Of a DNA stretch of 64,000 nucleotides, positions 7,997 through 15,104 are shown one piece after another. The DNA is from CAYMRL01 sp964398985. Its GTDB lineage: Bacteria > Deinococcota > Deinococci > Deinococcales > Trueperaceae. Where the stretch lies: contig CAYNOS010000008.1 in NCBI GenBank assembly GCA_964398985.1, positions 4,218-68,217 on the forward strand, written 5' to 3'. The notes below the pieces were generated by a model that was given only the letters and a program-made list of their open reading frames with translations, ran no database searches and was not told the DNA's origin. Position 1 is the stretch's first letter. The number at the start of each line of letters is the position of its first letter. Made by a program: the position numbers and the translations under genes.

Positions 7997-9816
7997 GGAC
8001 CCTCAAGGCGCTGGCGGTGCTGGTGGCCGTGGTCGCCTGTGCGCACGCAGCGGCGCAGGCGGCGCCGTCGCTTCCGGTTGAGCGCCTGCGCTTGTCGGTC
8101 GACGTGCTCGTCTACGGCAGCGAACCGGAGGGGGTGATCGCGGCGGTGGCGGCCGCTCGCGAGGGCGCCGATACCGTCCTCATCACCCCCGACCCGCGGA
8201 TCGGCGGGCTGTTCGTGCTCGGGGAGCTCAACGTCCTCGACCTCAAGACCCAGCCTTTCGACTACCAGTTGGGTCTGTTCGACACCTGGTGGCGGCTGGT
8301 GGGTCGCGACGAGGCCTTCGATGTCACGCGGGCCGAGGCAGCCTTCGAGGAGCTGTTGAGGGACGCCGGTGTCGAACGTTTCCGGTCGGTCGCCGAGGTC
8401 TTCCCCATCGTCGCCGCGGACGGGTCCCGAGTCGCTGGAGCGGAGTTCGTCGACGAGGTGGGCAGAGGCTGGCAGATCCTCGCGCGCCAGTTGATCGACG
8501 CCAGCGGCGACGCCGACCTCGCAGCGATGGCCGGCGCGGCGTTCGACTTCGGTTGGGAGCGCTTCGGGGTCGACCAGCGCATGGCCGACACGCTGGTGTT
8601 CCGCCTCGGCGGCGTCGACTGGGGCGCCTTGGTCGCGGGCGTCAACGAACGCGGCCGCGCCTACGCGGTCGCCAAGCCAAGCGTCGTGTGGGGTCACTTC
8701 GGGGGCTACCCGGCAGCGTACACGCCCACCGATCCCAGTCTGCGTCTGCGCGGTCTCAACCTGGGCCGCCAGGACGACGGCACCGTGCTGGTCAACGCGC
8801 TCCTGATCTACGACATCGACCCGCTCGACGCCGCCAGCCGCGCCGCAGGCCGCGAGCGGGCCATGCGCGAGTTGCCATCCGTCGTCGCGTACCTGGCCGC
8901 GGCCATACCCGGTCTCGAGAACGCCCGGCTCGCCGGGGCAGCCGAGACCCTCTACGTCCGGGAGTCCCGGCACCTGCGCTCGCTGTGTGACCTGCGCGCC
9001 GACGATGCCCTTGGCAACCGCGTCACGGCCTTCGACGTGGCCGCCGGCGGCTATCCGCTTGACGCTCAGACGTATACGCGCTTCGACTCCGGGTTCGTGT
9101 TCGGCGTCCCCGTGATCTACGGAGGCCGCCTCTGCATGGGGGTCAGCCGGGGTGGCCCTGACGACCTCTGGGTCGTGGGGCGCAGCGCCGGTTACGACCC
9201 GGTGGCGTTCTCGAGCGCGCGGGTGGTGCCGTTCGGGATGGCGATGGCGGAGGCCGCCGGCCTCGCGGCGGCGCTGGCCGCGGCCAGCAACGACTCCGCA
9301 ACCTCCTTCGTCCTCGCCGAGCCGGCCGTTCACGAGGTCAGGACGCGCTTGACGGCACACGGAGCCTACCTGCCGCCGGTCACGTCACGCCCGCCGGTCG
9401 GGCCGGTCAGCCACCCCAGCTACGACGCCTTCCGAACGCTGGTCGCGCGCGGGCTGAGCGTGGCCGGCTACGACAACGATCCGCGGCTGTCCGCGCCGGT
9501 CACCGCGCTGTCGTTCGCGTACCTGCTCAGCAACGTTGCCACGCGCTTCTACTTCCGCGACGACGTGGGACAGACCTTGGTCGACGCCGCCGTCAGCGCG
9601 GCCGAGCGGCCCGATGCCCCCCTCGACGCGGCTGTTGCCGCAGCGACGCTGGAGGCCGCACTGTGCGCCCTGCTCACGTGCCCGACTGGCGACGGCTGGG
9701 CGGGCCTTCTCGAGGTCGGCGTCGCCGCCAGCGCGACGCCCCCTGCCGGCGCGCTCGATCGGGGCGCCGCCTACGAGCTCGCCGCCGGTCTGGCGAAGCT
9801 GGCGGGTTCCGAGTAG
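7993..9816 (+). CDS. Secreted FAD-dependent oxidoreductase (FAD_oxidored family)
   Basis: The N-terminus is a signal peptide (TLKALAVLVAVVACAHAAAQA), so the protein is likely exported. The dinucleotide-binding region is DVLVYGSEPEGVIAAVAAAREG with ASGDADLAAMAG later, as in proteins annotated FAD-dependent oxidoreductase or xanthan-lyase-like. The typical RESRHLRSLC block and the C-terminal FGMAMAEAAGLAAAL are present. The glycine motif is GSEPEG rather than GxGxxG, as is usual in this family. About 607 residues. GTG at 7993 overlaps the glycosyltransferase stop (GTGA). The substrate is unknown; the operon position hints at an envelope role. Confidence 0.75.
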   Translation: MRTLKALAVLVAVVACAHAAAQAAPSLPVERLRLSVDVLVYGSEPEGVIAAVAAAREGADTVLITPDPRIGGLFVLGELNVLDLKTQPFDYQLGLFDTWWRLVGRDEAFDVTRAEAAFEELLRDAGVERFRSVAEVFPIVAADGSRVAGAEFVDEVGRGWQILARQLIDASGDADLAAMAGAAFDFGWERFGVDQRMADTLVFRLGGVDWGALVAGVNERGRAYAVAKPSVVWGHFGGYPAAYTPTDPSLRLRGLNLGRQDDGTVLVNALLIYDIDPLDAASRAAGRERAMRELPSVVAYLAAAIPGLENARLAGAAETLYVRESRHLRSLCDLRADDALGNRVTAFDVAAGGYPLDAQTYTRFDSGFVFGVPVIYGGRLCMGVSRGGPDDLWVVGRSAGYDPVAFSSARVVPFGMAMAEAAGLAAALAAASNDSATSFVLAEPAVHEVRTRLTAHGAYLPPVTSRPPVGPVSHPSYDAFRTLVARGLSVAGYDNDPRLSAPVTALSFAYLLSNVATRFYFRDDVGQTLVDAAVSAAERPDAPLDAAVAAATLEAALCALLTCPTGDGWAGLLEVGVAASATPPAGALDRGAAYELAAGLAKLAGSE

Positions 9817-9847
9817 GGCCAGCAGGAAACCGCAGGCTCCGAGCTGG

Positions 9848-11074
9848 TCAGCGGGCCAGGGTGTCGATGAACTGCCGCGCGGTGCGCCCCGAATAGCCGT
9901 TGCCCCACTCCGCGAAGCGCACCGCGTCCTCGAGCCGATCGTCGACAGCGATGCCTCGCTGCGCCGCCAGCGCTTTCACCAGCTCCAGGTAACGCTTCTG
10001 ACCAGCGCCCGGGAACGTGAGCACCAGCCCGAAGCGATCGGCGAGCGCCAAGCGCTCGTTGTGCGTGTCCCAGGCGTGCACGTCGTCGTCGAGCGGATCC
10101 GGGCGGTCGCGGTGTCGTTGAGTCACCAGATGGCGACGGTTGCTGGTCGCGTACACCACCGCGTTCGCGGGGCGCTGGATCAGACCTCCGTCCAGAACGC
10201 GCTTGAGGGGTCCATAGCGGCGATCGCCGTCCTCGAAAGCTAGGTCGTCGACGAAGACGACGAAGCGCTGTGGGAGCTCGCTCACGGCTTCGAGCAGGGC
10301 AGGCAGCCCGTCGAGAGCTTCGAGAGGGAGCTCGACGATCCGCAGCCCGGCGTCCTGGTAGCGAGTGAGCAGGGCCCGCACCGCCGTCGACTTGCCGCTG
10401 CCGCGGGGCCCGTAGAGCAGAGCGTCGTGGGCGGGCGCTGCAGCCAGCAGCGCTTCGGTGTTGGCGGTCAGCCTGCCGATCTGCTGTTCGAGGCCGTGCA
10501 GCTCCTCGAGGCGCGCCGCGAACGGCTTGGCGATCGGCACCAGCCTCCCTGCGTCCCACCGCAGCGCGCCGTGTAAGGCACTGGCGCCGCTGCCGACGTT
10601 CGCCAGGTGCGCCACATACTCCGCCAGCCGCGCCTCGTCAGCGCCACCAAGCAGCAAGGCACTCATCGCAGCTACGGCCGAGGACTGCGGTCCGGGCGGG
10701 AGGGGCAGCGCGAGGTCGGCGGCGGCCGGTACCTCCAGCCCCAAGGAGCGCACCTCGCCGGTCAGGTCCCGGCGACACGCTCCGGCCAACGTCGCGAGGT
10801 CGCGGCGAAGCAGCGCCAGAGCCCCTGCAGCGGTGCCGGTGCGGTGTGCCGAGACGGCGTCGAACGGGGCTGCGGCGCCAGCCAAGCCTGCTGCGATGGC
10901 GCTGGCGAGGTCGCGGTGGCCTCCGGCTACCAGTGCGCCGAGCAACTCGCCGTAGGCGGCCAACGATTCCTGAGGGTCGGCGTCCGGCAGCAAGGCGGCG
11001 GCGAGCCGCAGATACGCTCGCCACCAGGCGCTGGTTTCGAACTCGTAGTCGAGGAAGAGGGGACTGTCGGTCAC
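9848..11074 (-). CDS. DUF815-family AAA ATPase
   Basis: A 408-residue ATPase of the DUF815 group. The Walker A motif is LLYGPRGSGKSTAVRAL, Walker B is FVVFVDDLAFEDGD, and the family-specific block VVYATSNRRHLV follows, with LADRFGLVLTFPGAGQ near the end. The N-terminal third is an alpha-helical, Ala-rich region without recognised motifs. GTG at 11074 overlaps the TGA of the upstream patatin gene as GTGA, indicating translational coupling. Cellular role of the family is not known. Confidence 0.88.
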   Translation of the reverse strand: MTDSPLFLDYEFETSAWWRAYLRLAAALLPDADPQESLAAYGELLGALVAGGHRDLASAIAAGLAGAAAPFDAVSAHRTGTAAGALALLRRDLATLAGACRRDLTGEVRSLGLEVPAAADLALPLPPGPQSSAVAAMSALLLGGADEARLAEYVAHLANVGSGASALHGALRWDAGRLVPIAKPFAARLEELHGLEQQIGRLTANTEALLAAAPAHDALLYGPRGSGKSTAVRALLTRYQDAGLRIVELPLEALDGLPALLEAVSELPQRFVVFVDDLAFEDGDRRYGPLKRVLDGGLIQRPANAVVYATSNRRHLVTQRHRDRPDPLDDDVHAWDTHNERLALADRFGLVLTFPGAGQKRYLELVKALAAQRGIAVDDRLEDAVRFAEWGNGYSGRTARQFIDTLAR

Positions 11075-12006
11075 TTCGCCTCCCCGGGCGCGCGCGCGCC
11101 CGGGCGCCCCGCCGACCGCGGCGGCCGGCGCCTGGGCGCCAAGCCCGGCTCGTCAGCGACGGGCAGGCGCTCGAGCGCCGCCAGCATCGCCGCCCGGCCG
11201 GCGCCGATGGCGTCGGGCGACCGATGGAAGTCCCACCAGGCGACGCGCGGGTCCGTCGCGATCAGGTGGGCGCCGTCGGGTTCCGCCAGTCGCCGCTCGT
11301 AGGAGGCGAACGAGATCGCCAGCCCGCGAACCGCCTGGCTGAGCGGGCCGCCCACGCCGGCCGCCGCGCCCAAGCGCTGGAGGGCGCTACCGGCAGCGCT
11401 GCGGTTGAACCTGCGGATCGTGCGGATCACCGGCGAGTCGCTGACGTCGACGCCGGCGTGCACCCCGATGCTTACCGCCGGACCCATCGCGTTGGCGGCA
11501 GCGAACGGCACCGCCTCGACGAAGCCGCCGTCGATCAGCACGCGGCCCGCGAGCTTGACGGGGGCGAACAGCGTCGGCACGGCGCAGCTGGCACGCACCG
11601 CGTCGGCGATCGAGCCCTCGCGCAGCACCACCAGCTCGCCGCTGGCGAGGTCGGTGCAAGCGACGGCGAGCGGCACCTGGGTGTCGGCGAAGGTGGCGCC
11701 GAAGAAGAACTTGCGATCGAGCCAGTTCGCGAGCCGCCGTCCGTTGATCAACGCGCCACGATGCAAGCCGAAGTCGAACGCCTGAGTCCACAGCTCGCCG
11801 ATGTTCTGGGTGCGGATCACGCGCTCGAGCTCAATCGCCGGGCCCCCGAGCGCGTAGAGCGCCGCGATCACGGCGCCGTAGCTGGTGCCGGCGATCACGT
11901 CGACGTCATGACCCGACTCCTCGAGAGCGATCAGCGCCCCGACGTGAGCCGCTCCGCGAGCGGCGCCGCCACCGAGCGCGACCCCGAGCCGCGGTCCATC
12001 GGTCAT
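11071..12006 (-). CDS. Patatin-like phospholipase, RssA/YlbK type
   Basis: Serine lipid acyl hydrolase with a Ser-Asp dyad. The oxyanion-hole motif GGGAARGAAHVG is at residues 12-23, the nucleophile is S42 in GTSYG, and D159 lies in LIDGGFVE. About 311 residues, no signal peptide, so intracellular. The open frame runs far back over dnaX; the ATG at 12006 is chosen because it is exactly 7 nt behind a TAGCAT box and fits the family N-terminus. Upstream partner of the DUF815 ATPase, with which it shares a GTGA overlap. Confidence 0.9.
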   Translation of the reverse strand: MTDGPRLGVALGGGAARGAAHVGALIALEESGHDVDVIAGTSYGAVIAALYALGGPAIELERVIRTQNIGELWTQAFDFGLHRGALINGRRLANWLDRKFFFGATFADTQVPLAVACTDLASGELVVLREGSIADAVRASCAVPTLFAPVKLAGRVLIDGGFVEAVPFAAANAMGPAVSIGVHAGVDVSDSPVIRTIRRFNRSAAGSALQRLGAAAGVGGPLSQAVRGLAISFASYERRLAEPDGAHLIATDPRVAWWDFHRSPDAIGAGRAAMLAALERLPVADEPGLAPRRRPPRSAGRPGARAPGEAK

Positions 12007-12013
12007 GCCGGCC

Positions 12014-12019
12014 ATGCTA
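12014..12019 (-). promoter_or_regulatory. -10 box of the patatin-DUF815 unit (leaderless)
   Basis: TAGCAT, 7 nt, then ATG 12006. Confidence 0.5.
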
Positions 12020-12106
12020 CACCGCCGGGCCAGACAGGCCGATGGGCACGCTACTTCTGCTTGCGAGAGGGCAACCCCGAACAACGGGCGGCGGACGCGT
12101 GGGTGG

Positions 12107-12112
12107 TAGCAT
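12107..12112 (+). promoter_or_regulatory. -10 box of dnaX (leaderless)
   Basis: TAGCAT, 8 nt, then ATG 12121. No SD sequence in the gap. Confidence 0.5.
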
Positions 12113-12120
12113 GGCGCGTC

Positions 12121-14064
12121 ATGGCCGCCCTCTACCAGCGCGCCAGGCCGGCTACCTTCGCCGGGTTGGTGGGGCAAGAACACGTCAAGGACGTCCTCGC
12201 CAGAGCGGTCGCCGGCGGCAAGACGACGCACGCCTACCTGTTCTCCGGCCCGCGAGGCGTCGGCAAGACCACCACCGCCCGCCTGTTGGCCATGGCCGTC
12301 AACTGCGAGTCGGATGGCGAGCGCCCGTGCGGCAAGTGCGAGTCGTGCCGGCTCGTGCAGGGCGTTTCGCATCCTGACGTGATCGAGCTCGACGCCGCCT
12401 CGAACAACTCGGTGGACGACGTCCGCGATCTTCAGGAGCGGGTTGGTCTCGCCAGCATGCGGGGCGGCATGCGCGTGTGGATCCTCGACGAGGCCCACAT
12501 GCTCAGCAAGGCAGCCGCCAACGCTCTCCTCAAGACGCTGGAGGAACCGCCTGCGGGACTGATGTTCGTGCTGGCCACCACCGAGCCGGAGAAGCTGCCC
12601 CCGACGATCCTCTCGCGCTGCCAGCACTTCCGCTTCCGCAGGCTGTCCGACGCCGAGATCGAAGGCAAGCTGCAGGGCCTGTGCCAGGCGGCCGGGGTCG
12701 AGGTCGAAGCTTCCGCGCTCGCGCTCATCGCGCGCTCGGCGGACGGCGGGATGCGCGACGCCGAGTCGCTGCTGGAACGGCTGCTGGTCTCCGGCGAGCG
12801 CATCGAGCTGGCAGCTGCCGAGAGGGCACTGGGGCTGCCGCCTCACGAGCGCATGGCTCGGATCGGCGCTGCGCTGGTGGCCGGAGACCTGGCCACCCTC
12901 CTCGCCGAGGCGGGCGCCCTCTACCGCGACGGCTTCGCACCGCGGACGGTTGCCGAGCAACTGGCGCGCGCCCTGCGTGACGAGCTGCACGCCGTTCTGG
13001 AAGGGTCGCCGCGCTGGGCGGGAACGGAGCACGAACCCCTGCTCCGGCTCCTTCACGCGCTCGATGACGAGTCCGACAGGTTCGTTAGACAGAACGACCT
13101 GTATGGGCTCGAGGTAGCTCTGATCAAGACCCGCAACGCGCTCTGGCGTCCTGCCCGCGACGCAGATCTTGAGCGCCGAGCGCCGGCACCGGCGCGGCTC
13201 GAGGCGCGGCTCGAGGCGCGGCCGGCTGCCTCACCGCCACAGCCGCCGACCCAGGCGTCCGGTGCCCCGCCGGCAGCCAGCCAGCCAGCCAGCGCCCCGG
13301 CCGCCAGCGAAGAGCCACAGACACCGAGCGACGACGCTCCGCCGGCGAAGCCACAGGGCTCGTTGTCGTGGCACGCGGTCCGTTCGGCAGCCGGACCGCA
13401 ACTGAAGGCGTTCTTGCACCCGGCACAAGTCGAGATCGACGGCGCCCAAGTGCGGCTCAGTTACGACGACAAGCACGCGTTCCACCACGCGCAGCTGACC
13501 GCCAAACTCGATGAGCTCAGCCAGCTGGTCGCGAGCGTCGGCGGACCGGGCTACCAGGTGACGGTCAGCGGCCCTGCCAAGACCGGCAGGAGCCGCTCGG
13601 CCACGCGTGCCACGCTGACTCCCGAACCGCGGGCGGCCCCGGCCTCCGACCCGGCCCCGGCCCCCACACCGACGCCTGCTGCGGCAGGCGACCGCGCGAG
13701 CGAGCTCGAGCTGGCCGGCTTCTCGGAAGACGACGACGGTTGGCCTGAGGTTGCGCCGGGCGAGGCGCCCGACGCGCCCACCGCGGCCGGACGCCCGGCT
13801 TCGGGACAGGCGGGGGTCACCAGCAGCGCTGAGCTCTCGGCGCAGCTGAGCGACGTGCAGCAGCTCTTCCCCGGCCGCGTCGTCGAGGTCGTGCCGGACG
13901 CCTTGGTCAGCGTCGCCGTCGAGCCGGCGACGTTGGAGGTCGGCATCCCGGCAGACGACGACTCCGCCTCGGTGGGCGACGAGCCAGGCGACGACGACAG
14001 CTACGATGACGGGAGCCAGGAGCGACTGGCGTTCGGCCCCGGCCGACCGGCCGGCGAGGCTTGA
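12121..14064 (+). CDS. dnaX: DNA polymerase III subunit gamma/tau
   Basis: Clamp-loader ATPase of the replisome, 647 residues. N-terminal AAA+ module: YLFSGPRGVGKTTTARLL (Walker A), a four-Cys zinc site starting at CGKCESC, WILDEAHMLS (Walker B) and TTEPEKLPPTILSRCQHF (sensor 1 and arginine finger). Clamp-loader domains II and III follow to about residue 350, then a Pro/Ala-rich linker, a tau-like domain around residues 415-480 and an acidic tail. I see no A-rich slippery run that would give a short gamma form, unlike Thermus dnaX. Starts the dnaX-ybaB-recR string. Confidence 0.96.
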   Translation: MAALYQRARPATFAGLVGQEHVKDVLARAVAGGKTTHAYLFSGPRGVGKTTTARLLAMAVNCESDGERPCGKCESCRLVQGVSHPDVIELDAASNNSVDDVRDLQERVGLASMRGGMRVWILDEAHMLSKAAANALLKTLEEPPAGLMFVLATTEPEKLPPTILSRCQHFRFRRLSDAEIEGKLQGLCQAAGVEVEASALALIARSADGGMRDAESLLERLLVSGERIELAAAERALGLPPHERMARIGAALVAGDLATLLAEAGALYRDGFAPRTVAEQLARALRDELHAVLEGSPRWAGTEHEPLLRLLHALDDESDRFVRQNDLYGLEVALIKTRNALWRPARDADLERRAPAPARLEARLEARPAASPPQPPTQASGAPPAASQPASAPAASEEPQTPSDDAPPAKPQGSLSWHAVRSAAGPQLKAFLHPAQVEIDGAQVRLSYDDKHAFHHAQLTAKLDELSQLVASVGGPGYQVTVSGPAKTGRSRSATRATLTPEPRAAPASDPAPAPTPTPAAAGDRASELELAGFSEDDDGWPEVAPGEAPDAPTAAGRPASGQAGVTSSAELSAQLSDVQQLFPGRVVEVVPDALVSVAVEPATLEVGIPADDDSASVGDEPGDDDSYDDGSQERLAFGPGRPAGEA

Positions 14065-14083
14065 GAGCGAACGAGGAGCAGTC

Positions 14084-14395
14084 ATGAACATCCAGAAGCT
14101 CATGAAGGAAGCGCAGAAGGCGCAGCGGAAGGTGGCCGAGGCCCAGGAGCGCGTGGCCGCGATGGAGGTCGCCGGCTCGGCCGGCGCCGGCATGGTGGTC
14201 GTGACAGCCAGCGGCGACGGCAGCGTCTTGAGCGTGAGGATCGACGCCAAGGTGGTCGACCCCCAGGACGTCGAGATGCTCGAGGACCTGATCAAGGCCG
14301 CCGTCAACGATGCGCAACGGCAGGCCAAGGAGCTCCAGGAACGCGAGATGGGCGCCGCCATGGGAGGCGCCGGCGCGCTCGGAGGGTTGTTCTGA
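14084..14395 (+). CDS. ybaB: YbaB/EbfC-family nucleoid-associated protein
   Basis: Small DNA-binding protein that dimerises and binds DNA as a nucleoid-associated factor. 103 residues with the family start MNIQKLMKEAQKAQRKVAEA, the core VTASGDGSVLSVRIDAKVVD and a helical tail ending in a Gly-rich GAAMGGAGALGGLF. A GAGGAG lies 5 nt before the ATG. It sits between dnaX and recR, the gene order conserved in many bacteria, which supports all three assignments. Confidence 0.95.
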   Translation: MNIQKLMKEAQKAQRKVAEAQERVAAMEVAGSAGAGMVVVTASGDGSVLSVRIDAKVVDPQDVEMLEDLIKAAVNDAQRQAKELQEREMGAAMGGAGALGGLF

Positions 14396-14420
14396 GCAGC
14401 CGCGCCGCTAGGTCCCCGCG

Positions 14421-15017
14421 GTGAGGTACCCGACGGCCCTCTCCACCCTCGTGCGTGAGCTGGGCCGCTTGCCGGGCATCGGCCCCAAGAGTGCTCAGCG
14501 CCTGGCGTTCTACCTCTTCAACCGCCCCGAGGACGAGGTCAGGAGCCTCTCGGAAGCGATCCTCGCAGCCAAGTTGGGACTGAAGCGCTGTCCGGTGTGC
14601 TTCAACGTCATGTCGTCGGGCGAGGATCGCTGTGCCGTGTGCGCCGACCCCAACCGCGATCAGACCGTGATCTGCGTGGTCGAGCAGCCTGCCGACCTCC
14701 TCGCCATCGAGCGCAGCGGCGAGTTCAACGGTCTCTACCACGTGCTGCACGGGGCTCTGAGCCCGATGAACGGCGTTGGACCCGACCAGCTCACGCTTCG
14801 CAGCCTCAGCGAGCGACTCGAAGCCGTCAGCGAGGTCGTGCTCGCCAACTCGACGACCGTCGAGGGCGAAGCCACCGCCATGTACATCGCCAAGCAGCTC
14901 GAAGGCCAGGGGCTGAAGGTCACTCGCATCGCCTACGGCCTGCCGGTCGGAGGCGACCTCGAGTACGCCGACGAGGTCACGCTCGGTCGCGCCATCAGCA
15001 ACCGACGGCCCGTCTGA
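14421..15017 (+). CDS. recR: Recombination mediator protein RecR
   Basis: Works with RecO (encoded 3 kb downstream) and RecF to load RecA on gapped DNA. 198 residues with the N-terminal helix-hairpin-helix LGRLPGIGPKSAQRLAFYL, the zinc site CPVCFNVMSSGEDRCAVC, and a Toprim domain beginning VICVVEQPADLLAIE and containing the HGALSPMNGVGP block. GTG start at 14421, 25 nt after ybaB. Length is normal. Confidence 0.97.
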   Translation: MRYPTALSTLVRELGRLPGIGPKSAQRLAFYLFNRPEDEVRSLSEAILAAKLGLKRCPVCFNVMSSGEDRCAVCADPNRDQTVICVVEQPADLLAIERSGEFNGLYHVLHGALSPMNGVGPDQLTLRSLSERLEAVSEVVLANSTTVEGEATAMYIAKQLEGQGLKVTRIAYGLPVGGDLEYADEVTLGRAISNRRPV

Positions 15018-15047
15018 GGCTCTGGCGTGACAAGCCGATAGCGATCC

Positions 15048-15075
15048 TTGACGCCGCCGGGGCCTTACGTATAAT
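15048..15075 (+). promoter_or_regulatory. Sigma-70-type promoter of topA
   Basis: TTGACG (15048-15053), 16-nt spacer, perfect TATAAT (15070-15075). The predicted transcript starts about 7-8 nt later and leads straight into GAGGAG at 15089-15094. The best full promoter in the window together with those of tRNA-Ala and gyrB. Confidence 0.75.
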
Positions 15076-15104
15076 GCGCGCCGCGAACGAGGAGAGTGCT
15101 TGAC

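Noticed and set aside
10846..12120. Upstream extension of the dnaX frame and other long overlapping frames on both strands
   Set aside because: Shadow frames of GC-rich genes; no motif and antisense to the patatin and DUF815 genes.
15074..15103. 9-codon ORF MRAANEESA before topA
   Set aside because: Its ATG overlaps the TATAAT box, so it would not be in the transcript.
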